A stretch of DNA of 64,000 nt from G963556115 sp963677015 (GTDB taxonomy: Bacteria; Planctomycetota; SZUA-567), in NCBI GenBank assembly GCA_963677015.1, contig OY781533.1:3348001-3412000 (forward strand), in the 5' to 3' direction. Below are positions 17,757-26,449 of the stretch, in pieces; the stretch's first letter is position 1; every line of letters begins with the position of its first letter. Made by a program: the position numbers and the translations under genes. The notes beneath the pieces are model-generated. The model did no database searches. It had not been told where the DNA came from and worked only from the letters and a program-made list of their open reading frames with translations.

Positions 17757-18449
17757 TTATTTTTGATTCTTAAACATCTCCAGCATCAAAGTCACCTCTG
17801 CAACTGACATTCTGGTTTTTCGGGCAATATCACCAACCTCATACCCTTTATCTCGCAGCTCCTTTATCTTGGCTCCTACAGAACGCTGCCAGACTCCGGT
17901 CTCGGAGTTAGCCGGAATATCAGCGGCGTTACCTACAGGATTCTCCTGCTCAACTTCATCTTTGAGTGACTGCTGTCGCTGTGACTCAGCGGCAGGGAGT
18001 TTGATCTCAGCTTTATCCTTGGAATCAGCAGAAACAGCCTTATTCTTCGGTGCTTGTACCGCTTTTACCGTTTCCGGTTTCGCTTTTGGCCGAGCCGCAT
18101 TCCCCTGAAGCTCTTCATAACGTTTTACCACTTTTTCCGCATCACGGATCAGCTTATTCAAAACTCGAATCTTGGTATCCACCTGTGCATTAATCTCACG
18201 ACTCATCTCAGCCAGCTCAACCAGTATTTGATCGGCACCATCCCTGACACCTGAATGATTTAAGAGAACTCCCGTCTCCTTCTTGACATACTCCTTACGT
18301 TCGCGCCTCATCCGCTTGACCAGCTTCGGCATTATAGCCATAATAAGAATCACCACGCCAAATGCTATAACCTGACTCCAGCCAAACCCGGATTTTTCCG
18401 CCGTATCCGCGGAATCCGAAAAGATAAACCCGAGCTGAAGCAATAACAT
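17757..18449 (-). CDS. Membrane-anchored coiled-coil protein with C-terminal helix-turn-helix
   Basis: 230 residues. One membrane segment (about 24-41, VIAFGVVILIMAIMP) follows a short N-terminus. It is followed by a charged region with a predicted coiled coil (about 70-115), an Ala/Lys/Pro/Glu-rich linker (115-190), and a C-terminal helix-turn-helix-like segment (IKELRDKGYEVGDIARKTRM, then SVAEVTLMLEMFKNQK). This order resembles Firmicutes DUF6115-type proteins, but I cannot claim homology. Its ATG follows the parB stop with no gap (TAAATG), so translation is coupled to parB. A role in tethering the chromosome-segregation protein at the membrane is conceivable but unproven. Confidence 0.8.
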   Translation of the reverse strand: MLLLQLGFIFSDSADTAEKSGFGWSQVIAFGVVILIMAIMPKLVKRMRRERKEYVKKETGVLLNHSGVRDGADQILVELAEMSREINAQVDTKIRVLNKLIRDAEKVVKRYEELQGNAARPKAKPETVKAVQAPKNKAVSADSKDKAEIKLPAAESQRQQSLKDEVEQENPVGNAADIPANSETGVWQRSVGAKIKELRDKGYEVGDIARKTRMSVAEVTLMLEMFKNQK

Positions 18450-19352
18450 TTAAATATCCTCACTGATTCCAAGTTTATCGAGTATACCCGCCACCTCATC
18501 CATCGAATTATAGTTTATGGTAATGCTGCCGCTGCCGCCCTTATCCTTCACCTGTACTCTGGTACCGAAATGCGAACAGAGCCGGTCTTCAAGACTCAGA
18601 ATATTACGATCACGTTCAACCGGGGTCTTGGGTTTACTGATTCTCGGCGAGGAGACACGTTTGACCATATCCTCAACCTCATGCACCGATAATTCTTCAC
18701 TCACAATACGTTTTGCAAGCTCTATCTGCGAGAAAGGATCGCTCAACGCCAGCAATGTACGCCCATGCGCCGCAGAAATTATCTCTTCAGCAATCATCGC
18801 CTTCACTTCATGCGGCAGATTCAGCAGACGCAAGGTGTTGGTAACCTTGGTACGGCTGATACCCAGCTTATCCCCGATTTCATTATGAGTGAGCCCCTCT
18901 TCCTGCTGCAGCAGTTCATAAGCAACCGCGGTCTCAATCGCATTCAAGTCATCCCGCTGCAAATTCTCAACCAGTGCCAGTTCACGCATCTTACTGTCAC
19001 TGGCATCAAGAATACATACCGGAGCCTCATCCCAGCCAAGTATATTTAACGCCCGTAAACGGCGTTCACCAGCAATGAGTTCATAAATTTTATCACCTTT
19101 ACGGCGAACCACCAGCGGCTGAACCAGCCCCTGTTCCTTGATTGAAGCAGCCAGCTCCTCCAGTTTTTCAGGATTGAAATGACTCCGTGGCTGCCACTTG
19201 GAAGCCTTAATATCCGCCACTTTAATATTTATAATGCTATTAGTCAGCGCCTGAGCTGCTGCCGGAGCAACAGCTTCTTCCGCACTATTATTCTCTGTAC
19301 CCTGCGGAATCAGTCCCTTAAGACCCCGTCCAAGTGCTTTTTTTCTCGCCAT
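18450..19352 (-). CDS. parB: ParB-type chromosome partitioning protein
   Basis: 300-residue ParB/Spo0J: a CTP-dependent DNA clamp that loads at parS and spreads. The N-terminal ParB/sulfiredoxin fold contains the CTP-binding motifs GERRLRA and ENLQRDDLNAIE. The helix-turn-helix domain reads LTHNEIGDKLGISRTKVTNT. The C-terminal dimerisation domain is present. The N-terminus RKKALGRGLKGLIP is typical. AAAGGA precedes the ATG. parA is not adjacent: upstream come an HD protein (96-base gap) and tsaB, and downstream the coupled membrane protein. Soj/ParA would have to be elsewhere. Confidence 0.97.
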   Translation of the reverse strand: MARKKALGRGLKGLIPQGTENNSAEEAVAPAAAQALTNSIINIKVADIKASKWQPRSHFNPEKLEELAASIKEQGLVQPLVVRRKGDKIYELIAGERRLRALNILGWDEAPVCILDASDSKMRELALVENLQRDDLNAIETAVAYELLQQEEGLTHNEIGDKLGISRTKVTNTLRLLNLPHEVKAMIAEEIISAAHGRTLLALSDPFSQIELAKRIVSEELSVHEVEDMVKRVSSPRISKPKTPVERDRNILSLEDRLCSHFGTRVQVKDKGGSGSITINYNSMDEVAGILDKLGISEDI

Positions 19353-19448
19353 ATTCCTTTCAATCTTTCTTCTACAAGATTACAACTCACCCAACACTCA
19401 ACACTATCCTACAAAATTGAGGAATAAATCACCAGAAAATAATCTGAA

Positions 19449-20258
19449 CTAACGCAAATGCTCCTCCAGAGCCAACTGCGCATGCAGCAGTGCATTATCA
19501 ATTATACGTTCAACCTTTTCATTCCCATTAAGCGGGATAATATCTTTCATATGCTGCAGCAGATTCTTTTCTATCAGAATCTTATAACTTCCGAAAGAAT
19601 GCAGATCATAACTCCATTGAATAGGAATCAGGAGAAAATCAATCATTGATTTTGCATCCAGATAGCTTATCGGTTTGAACGGATCTTCAAGAATTGCATC
19701 TACAATTTCAGGCGTCGGTTCTGCATCCACCTCCAGATTATGCACTATTTCCGGATACTTCTCCAGATTATTATTATTTATAGCATCATAAAATACATAA
19801 TAAATATCAAGTTTATCACTATCGCGCACCAGTTTCAAAAAAGTAAGAATCGTTTCATCCACTATTTGATCAGGAATATGTAAAGCGTTATGATAACGGG
19901 TACTTTTTAAAATACAGTCACGAGCCTTTGCCGGCAGCACTTCAAGCCACCCAAGCTCAAGCAATACCTCAAAACCACATTCACCATGATTTATCGAATC
20001 AGCATCTCTAAAGGTTCCAAATTCTTCAAGCTGACGATAACGCCCAATATCATGAAATAAGCCGCAAACCTCTGCCAGAACGACCATATTCTCGGAAAAC
20101 CCATTATAATCCGCAATCTGCCGGGCATTTTCAGCGACCCGCTTGCTGTGAGCAAATTTTAATTGCAGCATAGGGCCGAGTTTGCCGTCTCTCTGAAAAG
20201 TTTTGACATATTCATCATACTTTATAAAGAGCTTATCCCGCATTCCAATATCAATCAT
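19449..20258 (-). CDS. HD-domain metal-dependent phosphohydrolase
   Basis: 269 residues. The HD signature is complete: H37 (FAHSKRVAENA), then GLFHDIGRY, a further His in INHGECG, and an Asp in VRDSDKLD. This is a stand-alone HD domain, without the GYP motif, so it is not a predicted c-di-GMP phosphodiesterase; nucleotide or phosphate-ester substrates are possible. No signal peptide. The start is ATG at 20258 with AAGGAG six bases upstream. It lies 20 bases after tsaB in the same operon as nfnAB and parB. The substrate cannot be assigned. Confidence 0.9.
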   Translation of the reverse strand: MIDIGMRDKLFIKYDEYVKTFQRDGKLGPMLQLKFAHSKRVAENARQIADYNGFSENMVVLAEVCGLFHDIGRYRQLEEFGTFRDADSINHGECGFEVLLELGWLEVLPAKARDCILKSTRYHNALHIPDQIVDETILTFLKLVRDSDKLDIYYVFYDAINNNNLEKYPEIVHNLEVDAEPTPEIVDAILEDPFKPISYLDAKSMIDFLLIPIQWSYDLHSFGSYKILIEKNLLQHMKDIIPLNGNEKVERIIDNALLHAQLALEEHLR

Positions 20259-20278
20259 AGACCGCTCCTTGAAGAGAA

Positions 20279-20986
20279 TTACTTCTGAAACCGCTCAAAG
20301 GTACAGGGAGAACTGTCACGCCGCATATATACCGGCTCCACCTCGAGTGGATTTATTGCCGAGTTATAATGCTGTAAAGCAACTCTGCCTACACAACGGG
20401 CAGGCGCCCCTTGTACTGAATTTTCACATACAATCCCGCTCTCTTTAAACTCTGCAAACTCCGCAGCAAACTTATCCAGTCCGGAACCGATAAAACAATC
20501 CACAGAGTATGCTCCTGCCATCTGCAACACCAGTTCAGGCTCAAGGGCAACATCCTCGACCAGCGTTCTTGTCTCTGAGGATTCGGTGACCTCATACACT
20601 GCAGTATAAAGCTCGTCATTTCGCGCATACTGCAGCGGCACAACGATCCCGCCGCGGCAGCAGCTTGCCAGTGCCAGAGCCTCCAGACTTGAAACGGGAA
20701 TGACCTTGATTCCAGCGGCAAAAGCCAGCGTCTTACCGGCAATTACTCCAACTCTGGTTCCGGTATAACTCCCAGGTCCAATACTGACAGCAATAGCTCC
20801 GAGCTCTGACAAAGCAATTCCAGCTATAGACAAAACCTTGTCTATAGCTGGGATCAACAATCTGCCATGCTTCATACCGTCAGAGAGCATTTCCTCCGCA
20901 AGTATCCGGCCATCCGCAGCAACTACAGCCACACCTCCGACCCTTGCCGAAGTCTCAATAGCCAGCACAGTCTTCTGTTCATTCAT
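20279..20986 (-). CDS. tsaB: tRNA threonylcarbamoyladenosine biosynthesis protein TsaB
   Basis: 235 residues. Partner of TsaD in the threonylcarbamoyl transfer that makes t6A37 in ANN-decoding tRNAs. The ASKHA-like N-terminal half shows LAIETSARVGGVAV and the glycine motif SIGPGSYTGTRVG (about 68-80), then SSLEALA, all typical of TsaB. The C-terminal half is shorter and variable, as usual. It begins 15 bases after nfnAB and is followed after 20 bases by the HD protein. TsaD and TsaE are not in the window. Confidence 0.95.
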   Translation of the reverse strand: MNEQKTVLAIETSARVGGVAVVAADGRILAEEMLSDGMKHGRLLIPAIDKVLSIAGIALSELGAIAVSIGPGSYTGTRVGVIAGKTLAFAAGIKVIPVSSLEALALASCCRGGIVVPLQYARNDELYTAVYEVTESSETRTLVEDVALEPELVLQMAGAYSVDCFIGSGLDKFAAEFAEFKESGIVCENSVQGAPARCVGRVALQHYNSAINPLEVEPVYMRRDSSPCTFERFQK

Positions 20987-21001
20987 TGTTAAGAGTACTT
21001 C

Positions 21002-23314
21002 CTATTTTTTATTTTTCAGATATTCATCTATATTGGCTGCAGCTTCCTTTCCTGCACCCATAGCCAGAATAACCGTCGCCGCACCGGTAACAATATCACC
21101 ACCGGAGAAGACACCGGGCACACTGGTCATTAACTTGTCATCTACCATAATATTACCGCGTTTATTCAGCTCAAGTTCAGGCCATTTCCGGGTAAGAATA
21201 GGATTCGGTCCCTGTCCGATAGCGACAATCACCTCTTCCACATCGACTGTATACTCCTCACCCTCAATCGGAACCGGACGCCGCCTGCCGGAAGCATCCT
21301 CCTCACCCAGCTCCATAACCTGACAGCGAATACCATTGACCCAGCCATCATCTGTTCCCAGAATTTCCAGCGGAGCAGTAAGTTCCTTAAGGGTTACCCC
21401 TTCTTCAAGCGCATGCTCAACCTCTTCGAGTCGCGCCGGCATTTCACTGCGGCCACGGCGGTAAAGAATATAAACGTTATCAGCGCCGAGACGCAGAGCT
21501 GATCTGGCAGAATCCATCGCCACATTACCGCCACCGATTACCGCAACATTCTTACTGCGCAGTACCGGTGTATCATAATCTTCATGATATGCCTTCATCA
21601 GATTTATACGGGTGAGGAATTCATTGGAAGAATAAACCCCATTCAGATTCTCTCCCGGAATATCCATAAAGTAAGGCAGACCGGCTCCAGAACCTATGAA
21701 TACCGCATCAAATCCACTTTCAAGCAGCCCCGGAACCCCGATAGTAGCACCAATAGGCATATCAAATTTGAATTTTACACCCAGCTTTTCCAAAAAGCCG
21801 CATTCACGCCGTACAATATCTTTGGGCAGACGAAACTCTGGAATTCCATAAGCCAGCACCCCGCCAGCAGTATGCAGTGCTTCAAAAATTGTCACATCAT
21901 GCCCCATACGGGCAAGATCAGCACTCGCCGCCAGACCGGCAGGACCGGCACCGACAACCGCAACCTTGAAACCGCTTGGTTCGACCGCCTCAACCTCGGC
22001 GACTGCTCCCTGCTTGGCTTCCATATCAGCCGCGAACCTCTCAAGACGTCCGATTGCCACCGGTTCACCCTTGATACCAAGTATACACTTGGCCTCACAC
22101 TGACTTTCCTGCGGACAGACACGGCCACAGACAGCCGGCAAATTATTATTTTCCTTGATCTTACGGGCTGCAGCGACAAAATCACCCTCTGCGATCAGCT
22201 TGATAAACTCAGGTATTCCCACATTTACCGGACAGCCTTTGACACACTGCGGATTCTTACACTGCAGGCAGCGCGCCGCCTCCGCCATAGCCATCTCAGG
22301 AGTATACCCCAGAGCCACCTCCTGAAAATTATGCCGTCTTACCTCTGGATCCTGAGTCGGCATAGGCATACGCCCCGGCTTTTCACTCTGCTTCTGCTCA
22401 AGGTTACCCTTGTATTCATCATGCAGCGATTTCTCAGTATCCTTATAGGTACCCAGCCTCTTGAAAAGCAGGTCAAAATTGACATCATGAGCGTCAAATT
22501 CGGGACCGTCAACACAGGTAAACTTGGTCTCACCTCCAACCTCAACCCGGCAGCCACCGCACATTCCAGTGCCGTCAACCATAATTGAATTCAAAGAGAC
22601 AATAGTCTTGATACCGTACCCGCGAGTCAGATCAGCAACCACCTTCATCATAATTGGCGGCCCAATCGCAATTACCCGGTCAATCTCTTCACCAGAATCA
22701 ATCAGGCGTTTGAGCACATCGGTAACAAAACCCTTCTCACCATAACTGCCGTCATCGGTAACCGGGAAGAACTTATCAGAGGTCTCACGTGATCTGTCCT
22801 CCCAGAAGATAAACTCCTTACTGCGCCCACCGGAAATACTGTATATTTTATTTCCAGCTTCCTTCAGTGCCTTCTGAATAGGTGATACCGGTGCAATTCC
22901 CAGACCGCCACCGATACAGACAACTGTACCGAAATTCTTTATCTCACTCTCGTGACCCAGAGGACCGACAACATCAAGAAATCTGTCGCCAACTCCCAAG
23001 CGGTTAATTTTCGCAGAAGCGACACCGACAATCTGAACCACAATAGTAATCGTCCCCTTCTCAGGAGAATAATCAGCAATTGTCAGCGGAACCCTTTCCG
23101 CCTCCTCACTTGCTCTAACTACGATAAACTGCCCGGCTTTACAGAAATTACTGATAGCAGGACAATAAACTTCAAATTCTTTGATAGTCGGAGTAATATC
23201 AACCTTCCTGGTTATCCGGTTGAGCTGCTTATCATCAATCTCATTGATATTATAAGTATTACCCGCATTTCCATGGCAGGCACCACCGCCTTCACCATGC
23301 ACATCACTACTCAT
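21002..23314 (-). CDS. Fused NfnA-NfnB: NADH-dependent reduced ferredoxin:NADP+ oxidoreductase
   Basis: 770-residue fusion of the two Nfn subunits, an electron-bifurcating enzyme balancing NADH, NADPH and ferredoxin. The N-terminal NfnA-like half (about 25-330) has the FAD loop RVPLTIADY, NAD loop GGGLGIAPVSP and a [2Fe-2S] cysteine set in GTGMCGGCRVE. The C-terminal NfnB half, related to glutamate synthase small chain, has two [4Fe-4S] clusters (CLQCKNPQCVKGC and CGRVCPQESQCEAKC), the FAD motif GAGPAGLAAS and NAD(P) motif GGGNVAMDSA. ATG 23314 has GGAGGG seven bases upstream; the ATG at 23329 precedes that site and is unlikely. First gene of a five-gene operon through tsaB and parB. Automatic annotation often mislabels this protein as glutamate synthase or sulfide dehydrogenase. 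Confidence 0.93.
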   Translation of the reverse strand: MSSDVHGEGGGACHGNAGNTYNINEIDDKQLNRITRKVDITPTIKEFEVYCPAISNFCKAGQFIVVRASEEAERVPLTIADYSPEKGTITIVVQIVGVASAKINRLGVGDRFLDVVGPLGHESEIKNFGTVVCIGGGLGIAPVSPIQKALKEAGNKIYSISGGRSKEFIFWEDRSRETSDKFFPVTDDGSYGEKGFVTDVLKRLIDSGEEIDRVIAIGPPIMMKVVADLTRGYGIKTIVSLNSIMVDGTGMCGGCRVEVGGETKFTCVDGPEFDAHDVNFDLLFKRLGTYKDTEKSLHDEYKGNLEQKQSEKPGRMPMPTQDPEVRRHNFQEVALGYTPEMAMAEAARCLQCKNPQCVKGCPVNVGIPEFIKLIAEGDFVAAARKIKENNNLPAVCGRVCPQESQCEAKCILGIKGEPVAIGRLERFAADMEAKQGAVAEVEAVEPSGFKVAVVGAGPAGLAASADLARMGHDVTIFEALHTAGGVLAYGIPEFRLPKDIVRRECGFLEKLGVKFKFDMPIGATIGVPGLLESGFDAVFIGSGAGLPYFMDIPGENLNGVYSSNEFLTRINLMKAYHEDYDTPVLRSKNVAVIGGGNVAMDSARSALRLGADNVYILYRRGRSEMPARLEEVEHALEEGVTLKELTAPLEILGTDDGWVNGIRCQVMELGEEDASGRRRPVPIEGEEYTVDVEEVIVAIGQGPNPILTRKWPELELNKRGNIMVDDKLMTSVPGVFSGGDIVTGAATVILAMGAGKEAAANIDEYLKNKK

Positions 23315-23510
23315 TTTACATCCCTCCATTCCGTTTGTTACTGCTTAACCACTGCCCCTCCCACGGCAGAACATTGAAACTTCACTGCAAATAATTCATC
23401 AAATTTCCAGCAAAATCACTATAAACTGAATATTCTATGCAATAAACTCCACTAGTCAAGCTCTTTTAACCTCACAGTTTATACCACAAACACCCTGCAT
23501 GGGTATAAAA

Positions 23511-23546
23511 TTCAACCCCTGCTGCCCAAAAACAGCAAGGGTTGAA
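23511..23546 (-). terminator. Intrinsic terminator of glgP
   Basis: 14-bp stem with one mismatch (23511-23524 and 23533-23546), eight-base loop, read on the minus strand and followed by TTTTATACC. It lies 24 bases past the glgP stop. Confidence 0.8.
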
Positions 23547-23570
23547 TAAAAAACCGAAAACAATAAATAA

Positions 23571-26072
23571 TTACTTTGGTTTTCTGAACTCATCAACCGG
23601 ATTATTTGAGCAGTCCACTTCACCGACCTTACAAGGTTCAACACCCCAAATATCATCGGCATACTGCTTTATAGTTCTATCAGATGAGAACTTACCTGAA
23701 TATGCAATATTGAGAATAGCCATCTTCACCCAGCGGTCCTTATCCTTATATGCTTTTTCAACCTCTTCCTGAGCCTTGATATATGACTCAAGATCAGCCA
23801 TCAACATGTAATAATCGCCATTTTCAAAAATTGTCTCCCGGATCGGTTCAAAAATACCAGGCTCATTGATACTGAAATGGCCGGACAACAACAAATCTAC
23901 CGCCTCTTTAACCTCACTGTTAGCCTGATAGTAATCATATGGATTATAACCCTTATTTCGCAGGTCCTCGACCTCATGAGCTTTAAGGCCGAATATAAAG
24001 GCGTTATCCTCACCCGCCTCCTCGACAATCTCAACATTTGCCCCGTCAAGAGTACCGATAGTGATAGCTCCGTTCATCATAAACTTCATATTTCCAGTTC
24101 CGGAAGCCTCGGTACCTGCTGTTGAAATCTGTTCACTGACCTCGGTAGCAGGGATAATCTTTTCCGCCGCCGATACCCGGTAATTAGGCAGGAAGAAGAC
24201 ATTAAGCTTGCCCTTGGATTTCGGATCATTATTAACAACCGCAGCAATATTATTGATAAGCTTTATAATAAGTTTCGCCATAAAATACCCTGGGGCAGCC
24301 TTGGCACCAAAGAGGAAGGTTCGTGGTTCGATCTCCTGCCCCTTACGCAAACGGTTATAGAGCACAATAACATGCAGCGCATTCAGAAGCTGACGCTTAT
24401 ATTCGTGGAGCCTCTTCACCTGAGTATCAAAGATAGTATTGGCATCAAGATCAAAACCATAAAGCTCCTTCGCCCAGGAGACAAGTGTTTCTTTAGCCTC
24501 TTTTTTAACCGCAATAAATTTCTCCCGAAATTCTTTATTATCAGCAAACGGCACAAGCTTCCTAAGTTCACTCAGATCGGTTATCCAGCCGTCACCAATA
24601 GTATCGGTTATAAGTTTAGCCAGAGGCGGATTGGCCTTGAGCAGAAAACGCCGCTGGGTTACCCCATTGGTCTTATTATTGAAGCGCTCAGGATACATTT
24701 CCGCAAAATCTGGAACAAGAAACTCTTTCAGAAGTTCCGTATGCAAAGCAGCAACACCATTAATCGAATGACTGCCGACAATGGCAAGCTGTGCCATCCG
24801 GATCATCTTGGTATCACCCTCCTGAATCAGGCTCATCCGGCTTAACTTTTCATTATCTCCGGGATACCTGGTTGAAACTTCCTGCAGGAATTTGGCATTG
24901 ATCTCATAAATAATCTGCAGGTGACGCGGCAGAAGCTTCTCAAACATTGGAACACTCCACTTCTCCAGCGCCTCAGGCATAAGAGTATGATTGGTATATC
25001 CCATAGTTCTAACGGTAATATCCCAGGCTTTATCCCAGTCGACCTCATACTCATCTATCAGAATACGCATCAGTTCCGCTACCGCGATTGAAGGATGAGT
25101 ATCATTCATCTGGATAGCCGCCATATCAGGTAATTCCTCAATAGGTTTACCGGTATTCTTAAAACGCCTGAGTATATCATGAAGTGAACAGCAGACAAAG
25201 AAATACTGCTGCTTAAGGCGCAGTTCCTTACCAAGATAAAAACAGTCATTAGGATAAAGCACTTTAGTAAGATTCTCAGCACCGAATTTACTGCTTACCG
25301 CAGCGATATATTCACCCTGATTAAAATCTTCAAGATTAAACTCATCAGCAGCCTTACTCTTCCAGAGACGCAGAGTATTAACGGTCTTACCGCCATATCC
25401 TACTATCGGCATATCATGTGGCTCACCGATGATTTTGGCGGTATCCACCCAGTATTTTTTACCGTCATAGCCATCATGCACCCTGCCGCCGAAATTAACC
25501 TCTACCGAGATATCCGAATGAATAATCTCCCAGGGATCACCATAACGCAGCCATTCATCAGGCTGCTCAACCTGATACCCATTCTCTATCTCCTGACGGA
25601 AAATACCATAGTCATAACGCAGACCATAGCCGAACGCCGGAAGATTAAGAGTCGCCATTGAATCGAGAAAACAAGCGGCAAGACGACCTAAACCGCCGTT
25701 ACCCAGACCGGCATCCCGCTCCTCTTCACGTAGTTCCTCATAAGAAATCCCCATCTCGTCAAGCCCATTTTTAAGCTCTTCCTCGATCTGAAGATTGATA
25801 ACATTATTACCTAAAGCTCTTCCCATGAGAAATTCCATAGAAAGATAATACACTCTTTTAACATTATTATCATGATGAGTCTGCTGCGTTTTTAGCCAGC
25901 GGTCAATCAACCTATCACGAACAGTCAGTGCCAGCGCCTGATATTTATCCTGCATTGTTGCGGTATACTTATCGTTACTCAAAGTATACTTCAAATGTTC
26001 AGCAAATCCTCTAGCCAGTGAATCAGCATCTTCACCCTGCCTGCTGCAGATTACTTCTTTATCATCGGACAT
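23571..26072 (-). CDS. glgP: Glycogen/alpha-glucan phosphorylase
   Basis: 833 residues; releases glucose 1-phosphate from glycogen or starch ends with PLP as cofactor. N-terminal landmarks RVYYLSMEFLMGRAL and GNGGLGRLAACFLDSMATL, and the PLP-lysine motif EASGTGNMKFMMNGA (about 650-665), are all intact, as is the DGANVEI segment. Length matches bacterial GH-independent GT35 enzymes. The ATG has GGAG eight bases upstream. It is monocistronic, with its own terminator and a structured 5' leader (see 26178-26239). It supports carbohydrate storage metabolism; no other glg gene is in the window. Confidence 0.97.
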   Translation of the reverse strand: MSDDKEVICSRQGEDADSLARGFAEHLKYTLSNDKYTATMQDKYQALALTVRDRLIDRWLKTQQTHHDNNVKRVYYLSMEFLMGRALGNNVINLQIEEELKNGLDEMGISYEELREEERDAGLGNGGLGRLAACFLDSMATLNLPAFGYGLRYDYGIFRQEIENGYQVEQPDEWLRYGDPWEIIHSDISVEVNFGGRVHDGYDGKKYWVDTAKIIGEPHDMPIVGYGGKTVNTLRLWKSKAADEFNLEDFNQGEYIAAVSSKFGAENLTKVLYPNDCFYLGKELRLKQQYFFVCCSLHDILRRFKNTGKPIEELPDMAAIQMNDTHPSIAVAELMRILIDEYEVDWDKAWDITVRTMGYTNHTLMPEALEKWSVPMFEKLLPRHLQIIYEINAKFLQEVSTRYPGDNEKLSRMSLIQEGDTKMIRMAQLAIVGSHSINGVAALHTELLKEFLVPDFAEMYPERFNNKTNGVTQRRFLLKANPPLAKLITDTIGDGWITDLSELRKLVPFADNKEFREKFIAVKKEAKETLVSWAKELYGFDLDANTIFDTQVKRLHEYKRQLLNALHVIVLYNRLRKGQEIEPRTFLFGAKAAPGYFMAKLIIKLINNIAAVVNNDPKSKGKLNVFFLPNYRVSAAEKIIPATEVSEQISTAGTEASGTGNMKFMMNGAITIGTLDGANVEIVEEAGEDNAFIFGLKAHEVEDLRNKGYNPYDYYQANSEVKEAVDLLLSGHFSINEPGIFEPIRETIFENGDYYMLMADLESYIKAQEEVEKAYKDKDRWVKMAILNIAYSGKFSSDRTIKQYADDIWGVEPCKVGEVDCSNNPVDEFRKPK

Positions 26073-26391
26073 CTGTATTTCTCCTACGGTTATAATTAAA
26101 AACGAAGCTTACAATTATCTCTGATATGTATTTAATTTTCAGCTTTTTAAAAAAAAATGCAAATTCTTTTTATGTTAGCGCCGGATTAAAATCCTGAAAC
26201 TCAAGCAACTTCATCAAGTTTTAATACTGAAAACGGCGCCCTGTTTATCTCATTTTACCCAAAACATCTTAACCAATAAGCAGTTATACCCCTTTATAAT
26301 TTACTTCATATCAAATTACCATAAATATTTTTATCATAAAAAAACTCAAACAATTTTAGTTTAAAACATGACGCAACCTCAGAAGATTAAA
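26073..26391. other. glgP leader and hisG/glgP gap
   Basis: About 320 bases between the glgP start and the hisG terminator. Besides the fold at 26178-26239 I see only AT-rich sequence; no ORF. Confidence 0.5.
26178..26239 (-). promoter_or_regulatory. Structured leader candidate upstream of glgP
   Basis: On the minus strand a closing stem GCGCC/GGCGC (26239-26235 with 26182-26178) encloses two local hairpins: AACTT-GATG-AAGTT (26220-26207) and GGAT-TTTA-ATCC (26194-26183), the second stacking directly on the closing stem. An alternative pairing ATTAAAA/TTTTAAT (26185-26191 with 26219-26225) would exclude the first hairpin. It begins about 105 bases before the glgP ATG. It does not match a riboswitch class I know. 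Confidence 0.35.
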
Positions 26392-26417
26392 AAATGCTGG
26401 CAATACAGCCAGCATTT
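26392..26417 (-). terminator. Intrinsic terminator of hisG
   Basis: Perfect 10-bp stem (26392-26401 and 26408-26417), six-base loop, followed on the minus strand by TTTAATC. It lies 33 bases past the hisG stop. Confidence 0.85.
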
Positions 26418-26449
26418 ACAATCAATACTATCAAGCAAACTGAGACTCG

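Noticed and set aside
21584..22588. Long open frame (334 codons) on the plus strand inside the Nfn fusion
   Set aside because: It is antisense to a gene with all family motifs intact, has no ribosome site, and its composition is that of a shadow frame.
22786..22791. CACGTG cores considered as parS sites (also at 29198 and 44675)
   Set aside because: Flanks do not extend to the TGTTTCACGTGAAACA palindrome, and all lie inside conserved coding sequence.
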